From NCBI RefSeq assembly GCF_014838745.1, contig NZ_JABUXR010000007.1, positions 1-64,000 of the forward strand: a DNA stretch of 64,000 bases, written 5' to 3'. The stretch's first letter is position 1; each line of letters begins with the position of its first letter. A program made the position numbers and the translations under genes. Positions 34,365-42,048 of the stretch are shown here, in pieces. The stretch is from Limosilactobacillus urinaemulieris (GTDB lineage Bacteria > Bacillota > Bacilli > Lactobacillales > Lactobacillaceae). The notes below the pieces were generated by a model. It did no database searches. It was not told the DNA's origin and saw nothing but the letters and a program-made list of their open reading frames with translations.

Positions 34365-34385
34365 ACCCCGTTTTCCGTGTTGTGC

Positions 34386-34440
34386 CTGCACTCTTACTGC
34401 ACAAAAACTGCACTCAAACTGCACTTTTACTGCACTTTTT
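34386..34440 (-). repeat. Five 11-bp direct repeats (iterons)
   Basis: On the plus strand CTGCACTCTTA, CTGCACAAAAA, CTGCACTCAAA, CTGCACTTTTA, CTGCACTTTTT follow one another with no gap. CTGCAC is invariant and the period equals one helical turn. The right two units encode the last codons and stop of the arpU-like gene. They are likely binding sites of that activator, directly upstream of the late/RNA promoter. Confidence 0.85.
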
Positions 34441-34870
34441 CAAATACAAGCAACTCCTCAACTGGGTATATTTCGGCAAACTCAATAAAAGCAGTTGGCT
34501 TTAATTGCTTGTAATACCACCTTTCAGAATAAGGAATGTTATTAATGCAGTAAGTGTCATCTTCACCGTTAAGATACAGCCACCTAAGTATTTTCCGGCT
34601 CCACTTTGAACACTCATCAATTGTCTTGGGCGTGGCTGCCACCACTTGGCGACAATATACTCGATTAATTAATCGTTCTTCTGTTGCGTTTCCAACTGGT
34701 GTCCCTTTAGGCATCCCGCTAATTACTGGTGAACTCAATCCAGTTACATCACGGTGTGCTCTTCTTTTAGCTACCGGATAATCTACTTCAAAAAAATGCC
34801 TAACCTTCTTGATAGTTTTATCAACATTCAAGTCATTACCGAAAATTGTTAATTGCTCTAAATTATCCAC
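34427..34870 (-). CDS. ArpU family phage late transcriptional regulator
   Basis: A protein of about 147 residues if started at GTG 34870, which has GGGGG 6 nt upstream; ATG 34888 lacks a ribosome-binding site. ArpU-type signature: IKKVRHFFEVDYPVAKRRAH, LSSPVISGMPKGTPVGNATEERLINR, and a C-terminal helix-turn-helix-like region with RKILRWLYLNGEDDT and YYKQLKPTAFIEFAEIYP. This family activates late gene transcription. Its 3' end contains two of the five putative target repeats. Confidence 0.85.
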   Translation of the reverse strand: MDNLEQLTIFGNDLNVDKTIKKVRHFFEVDYPVAKRRAHRDVTGLSSPVISGMPKGTPVGNATEERLINRVYCRQVVAATPKTIDECSKWSRKILRWLYLNGEDDTYCINNIPYSERWYYKQLKPTAFIEFAEIYPVEELLVFEKVQ

Positions 34871-34953
34871 GATGAACCCCCGTATCATTAGTGATATAAT
34901 TAATTTGCTTTTATTTTTATACCAAACCGGGCGTTCCTATTCGGGGCGTCTTT

Positions 34954-35052
34954 TTATTTGCTTTCTTTTTCCTGCCTCTTTAATTTATGCTCTATCCGTT
35001 TCTTGTGTTTCCGACGTAAGCTCGATTTTTGTTTCTTTTTCTTTGATTTCAT
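34954..35052 (-). CDS. Very basic 32-residue phage peptide
   Basis: MKSKKKKQKSSLRRKHKKR start with a GGAGG ribosome-binding site 5 nt upstream. It is almost entirely Lys, Arg, Gln, Glu and Ser. It may bind nucleic acid; no family known. It ends before the arpU-like gene. Confidence 0.55.
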   Translation of the reverse strand: MKSKKKKQKSSLRRKHKKRIEHKLKRQEKESK

Positions 35053-35060
35053 AAATCCTC

Positions 35061-35573
35061 CTAAAATCCGATTAAGTCGTGCACATCATAATCAATGCTC
35101 TTGTATACGTTGTAGTAGTCGTAGTAAGGTTCTCCATTCTTCCTTCGTCGAACATTACCGTGAATATCGTGTCGAGCATGAGCCTCTTGAATCCTCGGAT
35201 TAGTAAAGCCAAATAATTTCATCTTGAAATCATGCTGACGAGGAACAACTACTTCAACTGGCAATCCAGTTCTTAGTGAGAACAGCTTAAAACGTAGCTT
35301 AGCGCTCGTATCAACTGCTCGTTGATTAATTCCCGTCTTCACATCGTAAACGTGCTCAACGGCTCCATCGTGGGAATATACAACGAAGTCCGGTGCGTAC
35401 GTAATCCCACGCTGGTTATATCCACCAACCGGGAACTTATCGACTACCTTGTAGCTTGGGTGTACTTTGAACTTCTTTCCGCTGCTCTCGATAAACTGGA
35501 TGAAGAAGTCACGTTCCTTAATCGAATCGAAGTCCCAGTCCTTGTAATGAACTTTCTTCCCAAAATGATTCAC
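35061..35573 (-). CDS. DUF1064 family phage nuclease-like protein
   Basis: A 170-residue protein. FDSIKERDFFIQFIE, ITYAPDFVVYSHDGAVEHVYDVKTG and SAKLRFKLFSLRTG give the PD-(D/E)xK-like order of DUF1064, often annotated as a phage endonuclease or resolvase. It may process replication intermediates. It lies in the early/middle gene block downstream of the helicase loader. Confidence 0.85.
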   Translation of the reverse strand: MNHFGKKVHYKDWDFDSIKERDFFIQFIESSGKKFKVHPSYKVVDKFPVGGYNQRGITYAPDFVVYSHDGAVEHVYDVKTGINQRAVDTSAKLRFKLFSLRTGLPVEVVVPRQHDFKMKLFGFTNPRIQEAHARHDIHGNVRRRKNGEPYYDYYNVYKSIDYDVHDLIGF

Positions 35574-35619
35574 TTGCGTTTAATCCTTTCGTGCGTATCG
35601 TCAACCTTAATCGTAGTTA

Positions 35620-35682
35620 CTACTCCCAGAACAAGCCACCAGCACCAACGATAACAATTGCTAGTAAGTCATATATGCTCAT
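35620..35682 (-). CDS. Possible 20-residue membrane peptide
   Basis: MSIYDLLAIVIVGAGGLFWE, a single hydrophobic helix, with GGAGGGA 7 nt upstream. It overlaps the end of the preceding gene by 14 bp. It is too short for certainty. Confidence 0.35.
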   Translation of the reverse strand: MSIYDLLAIVIVGAGGLFWE

Positions 35683-35950
35683 TCGCATCCCTCCAAATCT
35701 TGCACGGCATTGTCGTTTCACCGCCAAATCGCATTAATTCCAGATTTTCGATTGGATAGCAATATACATTCCACCAATCAGGGTTGTAACCCTGTCCTTT
35801 GAAATTTAAGATGGCGTTGTTCTCTTTCAAAACTCCCCTAAATTTTTTGACAGCTTCTTTCTTCGTGTTAGCAGCTACCATGTACTCTTCTACGCAATCA
35901 TCAACGACATAATCCTTTGACTGAAACATATACAGGTACATTTTTACCAT
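35669..35950 (-). CDS. Phage hypothetical protein
   Basis: A 93-residue protein (MVKMYLYMFQSKDYVVDDC start). The YMVAANTKKEAVKKFRGVLKEN stretch and Trp/Tyr-rich C-terminus suggest a small alpha/beta fold. It starts inside the stop region of the upstream membrane peptide gene (translational coupling). No motif recognised. Confidence 0.6.
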   Translation of the reverse strand: MVKMYLYMFQSKDYVVDDCVEEYMVAANTKKEAVKKFRGVLKENNAILNFKGQGYNPDWWNVYCYPIENLELMRFGGETTMPCKIWRDANEHI

Positions 35951-36093
35951 CCCTCTCTCATACGTCCTGCAATGAACGCCAGGACTATCGTTAATATCAT
36001 CGGTATCAATACCCAGCCACCAACCAAGCTCATGGTTACCAGCACCGCAAGCGCTATGGTGAACCAGATGATGCCATACAACACACTATCCAT
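35944..36093 (-). CDS. Small phage membrane protein
   Basis: A 49-residue ORF (MDSVLYGIIWFTIALAVLV start) with two hydrophobic segments and a short basic tail (AGRMREGW). It overlaps the upstream gene end and the downstream gene start by a few bases. Function unknown. Confidence 0.55.
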   Translation of the reverse strand: MDSVLYGIIWFTIALAVLVTMSLVGGWVLIPMILTIVLAFIAGRMREGW

Positions 36094-36391
36094 TTTTCTT
36101 ATCCTTTCTATTGGAATAATAGCTGTTAATTTCGTGAGCTAATGTTTTACCATCATCCAACAGTTTGTCTCTCATAACTCCTAGCAGCGTGGTAATTTTC
36201 CCTGAATCACGGTTTAATTGAAATACCGTCATAAGTCGTTCATGATCGGTAATTTCATCCCATCCCTTATTTCCCATAGGACTTACAATGTTTCTCAATA
36301 AATCATCAACTGTATTAGTTAATTCCTTTAATTCATATAAGTGTGCTCCGATGTTTTCAATGTTATTAATATTAAAGTTTTGTTTTTTCAC
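36086..36391 (-). CDS. Phage hypothetical protein
   Basis: A 101-residue helical, charged protein with no recognised motif. It lies 11 bp after the DnaC-like gene in the replication block. Confidence 0.6.
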   Translation of the reverse strand: MKKQNFNINNIENIGAHLYELKELTNTVDDLLRNIVSPMGNKGWDEITDHERLMTVFQLNRDSGKITTLLGVMRDKLLDDGKTLAHEINSYYSNRKDKKNG

Positions 36392-36402
36392 TCGTCTATC
36401 CT

Positions 36403-37191
36403 CTACTCTCGAATGTCGTTAAGTTCTGAAAAATCAAGTCGATATGCCATGCTATGTGGCAACAGTCGACTAATAAGCTTCCCGTTGTATATAATCGTTA
36501 ATTGATCTGGTGTATTATTGGTTGTGACGATTGTTGATTTTGCGACTCGGTTATTGTTGGTGTCATATCTTGCTGTTGCGACTTGCTCTAATGCTTGCTG
36601 AACATCTTTTTGAACAGGCTTGTCGCTATTGACACCACCCTCAGTACCCAGGTCATCTAAAACCAATACGTCAACACTTTGCATGGCGTCCAGAACCTTT
36701 TCTTTACGGTTCTGGGCGTCTTTGTATTTATAAGACTGCCAAAAAAGATGGATTAACTCCGTAGAAGACACAAACATGGTTGTCTTTCCATTAACACGTA
36801 AGTAATGCATCATTCCAAGTGCTAGCATTGTTTTACCTGTTCCCGGTGGTCCGTATAAAACTACTTTCTTCGGATGATTAACCATCGATTTAGCTAACTT
36901 AACTGCCGAATTTTTAAGGTTTTGTGCTAGTCTTGCATCTTGCTGCGTGGTTGGTTGCCATTTATCAAATGTAGTAGAAAGCTTCTTTTTGCCTTCCCAA
37001 AGGCATAAGCTATCAAACATGATGTACTTTGCACCGCCACCGGCAATTTGAATCTCTTTAGCTGTCCTAGTGCGATAGATTTCAGCCTGCATTTTACATA
37101 GTTCTGGATGATCGACGTCAACCCCATGTTCACGAAAAATATCAAGCATGTTAGGGCTTCGTAAAATATCACCAATTAATTGAAACGCCAT
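36403..37191 (-). CDS. DnaC-like helicase loader ATPase
   Basis: A 262-residue AAA+ protein. Walker A YGPPGTGKTMLAL lies near residue 115, Walker B VDVLVLDDLGTEG near 175 and an arginine-finger region GKLISRLLPHSMAYRLDFSE near the end. It loads the host replicative helicase at the phage origin with the initiator encoded just upstream (1-bp overlap). Confidence 0.92.
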   Translation of the reverse strand: MAFQLIGDILRSPNMLDIFREHGVDVDHPELCKMQAEIYRTRTAKEIQIAGGGAKYIMFDSLCLWEGKKKLSTTFDKWQPTTQQDARLAQNLKNSAVKLAKSMVNHPKKVVLYGPPGTGKTMLALGMMHYLRVNGKTTMFVSSTELIHLFWQSYKYKDAQNRKEKVLDAMQSVDVLVLDDLGTEGGVNSDKPVQKDVQQALEQVATARYDTNNNRVAKSTIVTTNNTPDQLTIIYNGKLISRLLPHSMAYRLDFSELNDIRE

Positions 37192-38048
37192 TAGCTATCA
37201 CCACTTTTCTTTCGGTCTTCTTCCTCTTCTTTTGCAAGCTCTTTAGCTAAAGCTTCTGCCTGAGTCATTCCTTCATCTTTAGTGGGAAGTTGATAAGCAG
37301 GAGTTGATTTAGTTTTCTGTTTTGAACCCTTATAACGTTGCTTTCCATATTTTTTTGATAGTACTTCGGCTTGTTCAATTGTTTTAACGTGATTATCTTC
37401 AAGTGATTTCAAAACTGTTTTGAGATAAGACCAATTAGGATGACTCGCTAACTCATTAGTTCGTTTGATGGCATAACAAACCAATTTGTTGCCGAGTCGA
37501 TTAATGTAGTCAGTAAAGACGGGTAGATTTAATCCGCTGTTAACATTTATCCCGGCTAATTGTGCCAGACTAAATGCGTCTTCGACTGGTTGATCATCAT
37601 CATTCTTATCTGGAGTAATATCTGTGTAGTATCTGGTATTGGCTTGCTCATTTTGAGCACTTCCATCTGTCCGTTTTGAACAGACCGTCTGCTCATTTTG
37701 AACAGATGCACTGCTCATTACTTGATCAAGTTTTCCAATATCAATCGAATACCATTTGGTATTATCAAAACCTGCCTTGTTAAAATTACCGGTAATGATC
37801 AATCCCTTCTTTATGCAACTATCAAGTGCTCTTCTTACTGTACTTTTGCTCCAAAAGGGAAAATTATCTTTTTGCCAGTTATCGTACGTGTTATAGATCC
37901 ATAATCTGTCATTTATTTGTTTAGCACTTTTACCGTGAAGCCAGTAGTTAAGCTGCTGTAAGACAATAGATTCATTCAATCCAATAACAGAAGCTAATTT
38001 TTTATCGATTAAAATAGGGTGCTCATCATATAGCCATGCAGCTTTCAT
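37191..38048 (-). CDS. Phage replication initiation protein (DnaD/replisome-organizer type)
   Basis: The start is ATG 38048 (MKAAWLYDEHP) with GAGGTG upstream. The 285-residue product has an N-terminal winged helix (LASVIGLNESIVLQQLNYWLH, FPFWSKSTVRRALDSCIKKGLI) and a C-terminal DnaD-like segment (VFTDYINRLGNKLVCYAIKRTNELASHPNWSYLKTVLKSL), followed by a charged tail. It binds the phage origin, which may lie within this gene. Confidence 0.88.
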   Translation of the reverse strand: MKAAWLYDEHPILIDKKLASVIGLNESIVLQQLNYWLHGKSAKQINDRLWIYNTYDNWQKDNFPFWSKSTVRRALDSCIKKGLIITGNFNKAGFDNTKWYSIDIGKLDQVMSSASVQNEQTVCSKRTDGSAQNEQANTRYYTDITPDKNDDDQPVEDAFSLAQLAGINVNSGLNLPVFTDYINRLGNKLVCYAIKRTNELASHPNWSYLKTVLKSLEDNHVKTIEQAEVLSKKYGKQRYKGSKQKTKSTPAYQLPTKDEGMTQAEALAKELAKEEEEDRKKSGDS

Positions 38049-38058
38049 AGTAATCACC

Positions 38059-38274
38059 TCACTTAATCTTTTCTCGATCTAATCTTTTATTAAACAAATC
38101 AACATCAATACACCTTTTAGCTACGTATTGTTTTGAATTTTCCAAATAGTTGATTAATTCATTAGCCTCATTTATTGAAAATAATGTTCCGCCATTGCCA
38201 AATGCCATTTTATTTTCATGATCCATAATTATTAATCTCACATCGCCGTGATGGATCTTTTTTAATATTGCCAT
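38059..38274 (-). CDS. Small phage early protein
   Basis: A 71-residue mixed alpha/beta protein (MAILKKIHHGDVRLIIMDHENK start), 10 bp before the initiator gene. No family recognised. Confidence 0.55.
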   Translation of the reverse strand: MAILKKIHHGDVRLIIMDHENKMAFGNGGTLFSINEANELINYLENSKQYVAKRCIDVDLFNKRLDREKIK

Positions 38275-38379
38275 CTATCACACCTCAATTTCACTTGCGT
38301 GGGTAACAGCTACATAATTACTTTTATTTTCTTTCATTCTTACCAATTGATATACCTCTTACTTTCACAAGTGGTGCAT

Positions 38380-38461
38380 GATATACTAACTATGTAATAC
38401 TATTTGATATACTTATTTACTTTGAGCATTCGTTTTTGCGGAACGAGTGCTCTTTTTTTGT
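38380..38461 (+). ncRNA. Putative rightward small RNA, antisense to an early gene end
   Basis: It is preceded by an extended -10 (TGATATACT, 38370-38376) and ends in a very strong plus-strand terminator: GAGCATTCGTT / AACGAGTGCTC then T7 (38426-38460). The terminator sequence also encodes the C-terminus of the leftward gene ending at 38417. It would form a short antisense overlap. Only sequence signals support it. Confidence 0.45.
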
Positions 38462-38614
38462 TGGGTGTGGCGTGATGGATTCTGCTAAGTCGTGAGCAAT
38501 GAATGGTAGCCAGATCATAAACGTCCAACTCATCGCTACTTCCATCCCCTCGCGGTAGAAGATTGTCATTAGACAACCACAACCTGCATAGAAAAGTCCC
38601 TTAAGAAATTGCAT
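38417..38614 (-). CDS. Small phage membrane protein
   Basis: A 65-residue ORF with two hydrophobic stretches (LKGLFYAGCGCLMTIFY, WTFMIWLPFIAHDLA) and a charged C-terminus read through the terminator hairpin of the opposite strand. A GAGGTG ribosome-binding site precedes it. Unknown function. Confidence 0.5.
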   Translation of the reverse strand: MQFLKGLFYAGCGCLMTIFYREGMEVAMSWTFMIWLPFIAHDLAESITPHPTKKEHSFRKNECSK

Positions 38615-38654
38615 TTATTTCACCTCTTATATTTAATTATTTACTTACAACACA

Positions 38655-38852
38655 TTAGCTAATGACTAATGTAAAAGCGCTTAAAATAATTGCCAGTATT
38701 GATAAAAACGCACCAATCTCATTAGGTGAAAAAGACAGTGTCAACCCAACAATCCATATCAAAGCGGTAATTACAACTGCAACTATAAAATTAAGCAAAC
38801 CAACATGTTGACTGGTCCAAAGCCACAACCTATCACGTAATTTCATATTCAT
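38655..38852 (-). CDS. Small phage membrane protein
   Basis: About 65 residues when started at the ATG of MNMKLRDR (38852); a longer frame starts at 38870. Two membrane helices (FIVAVVITALIWIVGLTLSF and FLSILAIILSAFTLVIS). No family recognised. It follows the frameshifted DNA-binding gene. Confidence 0.5.
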   Translation of the reverse strand: MNMKLRDRLWLWTSQHVGLLNFIVAVVITALIWIVGLTLSFSPNEIGAFLSILAIILSAFTLVIS

Positions 38853-38866
38853 CACATCACCCCCCC

Positions 38867-39197
38867 TCACGGTAATGGCTTATCCCAATCAATTACATCA
38901 ATATGTTCTTCAATCCATTTCCTAGCAACTGGCAAATTAACTTTAATTGACCGCCCCCTTGCCAGGATGTGGATTGGTTGACCATTTCCTCGTTTTTGGG
39001 TAAGTGTCCAGGATGTACAACTGAATCCACGCTTTAGCTTTCTTCCCAGGTGTATATGGTCGTAGTTCTTCAATGTTTACCCAGTGTTCAACCACTGGTT
39101 TCTCTTTCTCAGTTATTAAATACGGCTTCAAGTATTCTGCAACTGCCTTTCTGTCCTCAGGCGGTGTCTCCTTAACGAGTTCAAGTAATGCACTCAT
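38867..39197 (-). pseudogene. Frameshifted DUF771/excisionase-like phage protein
   Basis: Two overlapping frames make one protein of about 110 residues: the N-terminal part starts MSALLELVKETP and includes HWVNIEELRPYTPGKKAKAW and WIQLYILDTYP; the C-terminal part, in the next frame, reads RSIKVNLPVARKWIEEHIDVI. They join if the G5 run (complement of 38954-38958) had four G. The architecture (winged helix then RKWIEEH) is that of DUF771-like early DNA-binding proteins. Confidence 0.65.
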
Positions 39198-39235
39198 CGG
39201 ATTAGCTCCTTTCTTGGTTTATCGTTATCGCTTAT

Positions 39236-39634
39236 TTACTTTTCTGATTTTTCAAAAAAAGCTTCAATTAGTCCTTCCCCATTTTGTCGCTGATGAAATT
39301 TCCCAATAATTTTCATTGCCTTTACAGCTGCAATCTCAACATTTGTGTTTAAGTATTCAAACATAAATTCGACACCATTAGGAATCTTATTATTTTGACC
39401 AATATTTTCACCAATCCAATCAACAACTGTGTAGTAATCTTTGAATCCCTCTTCTCGCCCTTTGAATTGCTTCTTTATTGGGAATATTTGCTCAAATTGT
39501 TGAGGCGTTAACTCCTCAATTAAATCCGCCAGAGTAAACAACCATCCTTTTTGCAATTTCCAACTTTGTTTATCGATAGTTGGTGACCAATATTTAATTA
39601 ATTCATAGACTGCTTGCTGTGGTGTTTTAGTCAT
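39236..39634 (-). CDS. Phage hypothetical protein
   Basis: The start is ATG 39634 (MTKTPQQAVYEL) after AAAGGAG, just inside the stop region of the upstream gene. The 132-residue product is helical, with no recognised motif. It lies in the early region next to the ORF6C protein. Confidence 0.6.
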   Translation of the reverse strand: MTKTPQQAVYELIKYWSPTIDKQSWKLQKGWLFTLADLIEELTPQQFEQIFPIKKQFKGREEGFKDYYTVVDWIGENIGQNNKIPNGVEFMFEYLNTNVEIAAVKAMKIIGKFHQRQNGEGLIEAFFEKSEK

Positions 39635-40040
39635 TGCCAACTCCTTTATTAAGCTCTTCAATATCCATCAGTAATTCCTGCTTAGGGTGCCATGTTTCAA
39701 CAAACCTTAATCCATCATTGAAGCGCTTCGCAGGCAACTCGTTATATCGTGGAATATCAAAATAATGCTTAAATTCACTCCAAATAGCTGAGAACACTTT
39801 TCTTCCTAGTTGTTTATATGCTGGTGTATCTTTTCCGCCCAATGCCTTAATTACCGAAGTTTTACCCTTTTCATGAATCTTATATTCCTGCGTTCCATTA
39901 ATTCGCATAGTATCTTCAAGACTGGTAACCCGCGTATCTAATTCATCAATTGACGTAACCATTTCGGCCATTAGTTGAGTTCTTTTCTTCTGTGCTACGT
40001 GACCCGTGCTCTTTCCTACAATCTCACTATTTCTAATCAT
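39627..40040 (-). CDS. ORF6C-domain phage protein (antirepressor C-terminal type)
   Basis: A 137-residue protein. Residues 40-130 match the ORF6C domain found at the C-terminus of phage antirepressors (GKTSVIKALGGKDTPAYKQLG, FSAIWSEFKHYFDIPRYNELP). The KilA-N/Bro-type N-terminal domain is absent, and DUF3102 is the next gene upstream with an ATGA overlap. It may act with it in switching early transcription (inference). Confidence 0.78.
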   Translation of the reverse strand: MIRNSEIVGKSTGHVAQKKRTQLMAEMVTSIDELDTRVTSLEDTMRINGTQEYKIHEKGKTSVIKALGGKDTPAYKQLGRKVFSAIWSEFKHYFDIPRYNELPAKRFNDGLRFVETWHPKQELLMDIEELNKGVGND

Positions 40041-40978
40041 TTTATAATCTCTCCTTCTAATGTATTTACAGTTCGACGACCCCCAGTAATTGACCGCTTA
40101 TCATCAATCCATGACTGTAAATCATCTAATGCTTTATTCAGGCTTTCCAACGCTGCTTTACCAGAATCAAGAGCTGTTTCACGATCTTCCGATCCAATTT
40201 CATTAGTAATCAAAAAATTATGAATATTACTACGAAGTTTATAGACACTCACACGTCCTTGATTTTTCCAATGATTAGCTCTATGTTCTTGGTGTTCTGC
40301 ATCCTCGTAATCTTTAAGTCTATTAGTGACCCTATCAAGTTCACCAGCTGCTTTACTGAATTTTTCTTCTAATTGCTTCTTTTCTTGCTTAAGTTGCTCA
40401 TAGTCATCAGGTTCAACCTGCACCTCTTTAGTAACTGTCTTTGTAATTACTTTAGGAGCTGGTTGACTGTTTGAAGCTTTGCGGAGTTGATCGGTAAGTT
40501 CTACTTGTGTTTTGCGATTTTCTTCAAGTTCAGCCTGCTGGTCTGCTATTTGAGCATCTTTAGCAGACAATTCTTGCTCACGTTGCTTAAGCTTACGTTT
40601 AGTTTCACGAAGCTCCCGAACGGTCATGTCTTCAGGCTTCTTTGTTTTGCCGTTAGATAATTGCTGAGGCTTATCCCGCTCTTCTGGTGGCATGGTTGCG
40701 ATAAGATAAAGAGCTTTTGCTCCCAAATGTGTGTACGTACCCACATTTGATTGAAGTTCTTCAACAATCTTGATGAAATGTGCTGCTTGAAAACGATCTA
40801 TTTTTAAGGACTGGAGCCAATTAATAAATTGACCATGAGCTAAATCGTGTTCTTTAACCCATTTCAACCGACGTCCAATTTCAAAAATAGCTTGTCCACC
40901 AATTGACTGGTAAGTTTTGATTTCAGTAGTAATCTTGTCTAAATTATTGGATAACGGTTCTAATTCGTTCGTGATAAT
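40037..40978 (-). CDS. DUF3102 phage protein with coiled coil
   Basis: Homology to DUF3102 begins upstream of any ATG, GTG or TTG: the open frame contains SIGGQAIFEIGRRLKWVKEHDLAHGQF, with a TTG (40867) only inside this conserved part. An AAAGGAAG site sits just before ATT (40978) and ATC (40975), so a rare start codon is proposed. Beyond residue 130 the protein is a long coiled coil. It resembles DNA-binding early phage proteins; role unknown. Confidence 0.75.
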   Translation of the reverse strand: MITNELEPLSNNLDKITTEIKTYQSIGGQAIFEIGRRLKWVKEHDLAHGQFINWLQSLKIDRFQAAHFIKIVEELQSNVGTYTHLGAKALYLIATMPPEERDKPQQLSNGKTKKPEDMTVRELRETKRKLKQREQELSAKDAQIADQQAELEENRKTQVELTDQLRKASNSQPAPKVITKTVTKEVQVEPDDYEQLKQEKKQLEEKFSKAAGELDRVTNRLKDYEDAEHQEHRANHWKNQGRVSVYKLRSNIHNFLITNEIGSEDRETALDSGKAALESLNKALDDLQSWIDDKRSITGGRRTVNTLEGEIIK

Positions 40979-41043
40979 TGCTTCCTTTCATTTCCACTTC
41001 AAAATGCTTTGGTATAATTCTTCCTAGAAAGGAAGTAATAAAA

Positions 41044-41571
41044 TTGAAATTAAAAACTGATAGTATTCGTATGGTTATGCTTGATTTAGAAAGCTGTTTA
41101 ACATGGGATGGATCACAAACTAATATATGGTCTCCTAATGGTTTAGCAACTTTCGAAAGCTATAAATCCTTAGGACATGATGAATTCATTTACACAGTCT
41201 CCAAGCTTATTGAAGGAGGTTATATAAACGGGAATTTATGTCCCGCTAATAACACCATCGGAGATATATACGTTTACTCTATTACTTGGAAAGGTCACGA
41301 ATTTCTGGATAACATTCGTGATCCAAAAGTTTGGAGTAAAACAAAAAGTATTACCGGTAAGTTTACTAGTGTATCTGTCAGTCTTGTTTCTAACATTGCT
41401 TCTCAAGTTATTGCAAAAATTGTTGAAGATACAATGGCACTTACAGTAGCTTCTTCAAGCTTCTTTTCCATAACCAGAACAACAAAATCATCAAAATCCA
41501 TAGCAATGTTTGAGCACTCAAAAAGAACAGCGCTATTTTTGTTTTCCAGATTAAGAAAGCAATTACTGTAA
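41044..41571 (+). CDS. DUF2513 phage protein
   Basis: The start is TTG 41044 (KLKTDSIRMVMLDLES follows), chosen because AGAAAGGAAG lies upstream and DUF2513 proteins begin this way. The 175-residue product has the winged-helix-like DUF2513 domain (HDEFIYTVSKLIEGGYI; YSITWKGHEFLDNIRDPKVWSKTK). It is transcribed opposite to surrounding early genes, divergent from the DUF3102 gene. The Ser/Thr-rich C-terminus is unusual. Confidence 0.78.
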   Translation: MKLKTDSIRMVMLDLESCLTWDGSQTNIWSPNGLATFESYKSLGHDEFIYTVSKLIEGGYINGNLCPANNTIGDIYVYSITWKGHEFLDNIRDPKVWSKTKSITGKFTSVSVSLVSNIASQVIAKIVEDTMALTVASSSFFSITRTTKSSKSIAMFEHSKRTALFLFSRLRKQLL

Positions 41572-41703
41572 TTATTTCAAACACTTACTAAGTGTTAGCC
41601 AGATTAGTACAACCACACCCTCAGTTTTTTTCTTTGCCATCCTCATCACTTCCTTTTTGTTTTGTTATAATTAGGCCATCTTCTATGAAAAGAGGCAGAT
41701 ATT

Positions 41704-42048
41704 ATGGATTCAGAACTATACGCAGACTTAGCTCCTACATATCAGCAACTATTGCTTGATGACATTGATGGAATCGTTGAAGGACTAACTACTGATAAAG
41801 CACATGCCAAACAGTTAGAGGTTCGTTTTAATCTGTTCAAAAAGAACTTTGATAGTTTCCAAAGTCTTTTTAGTGAAACCAGCACTGTTAGAGATCCTGG
41901 AAAATATAATGATTTCATCGCTGATATAAAAGCTTTTATTGCAATTGTAGAAACATTGAAAGCAAAGCAACGACTTACGGACGAAAACCGTCAACAGCTC
42001 GTTGAAGTAGCCCACGAATTCCAAGAGATGCGGTACTACTTGCGTTAA
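41704..42048 (+). CDS. Phage hypothetical protein
   Basis: A 114-residue acidic, helical protein (MDSELYADLAPTY start) with an AGAGG ribosome-binding site. Its 3' end overlaps the convergent leftward gene by 74 bp. The gap 41572-41703 holds a perfect AACACTTA/TAAGTGTT palindrome but no clear gene. No family recognised. Confidence 0.6.
   Translation: MDSELYADLAPTYQQLLLDDIDGIVEGLTTDKAHAKQLEVRFNLFKKNFDSFQSLFSETSTVRDPGKYNDFIADIKAFIAIVETLKAKQRLTDENRQQLVEVAHEFQEMRYYLR

Larger units (their letters stand above)
33080..34380 (-). ncRNA. ORF-free structured RNA region with tRNA-like elements (GOLLD/ROOL-type candidate)
   Basis: About 1.3 kb without any supported protein gene, in the late orientation. 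It is full of perfect hairpins on the minus strand, for example GCGTAC-ACTCG..CGAGT-..GTACGC (33764-33803 region), GTAAGTC/GACTTAC (33358-33377 region), TAGTGCT/AGCACTA (33660-33694 region) and CTCTGGCAGAG. Four T-arm-like motifs (GGTTCRA) mark one good tRNA and three tRNA-like elements. It begins just after five 11-bp repeats at the end of the arpU-like gene and ends in a terminator. Large ornate phage RNAs (GOLLD, ROOL) occur in exactly such Lactobacillales prophage contexts beside tRNAs; membership was not tested. Confidence 0.6.

Noticed and set aside
34921-34955. GC-rich CGGGCG...GGGGCG stretch as a terminator
   Set aside because: The two GC-rich halves are similar but not complementary.
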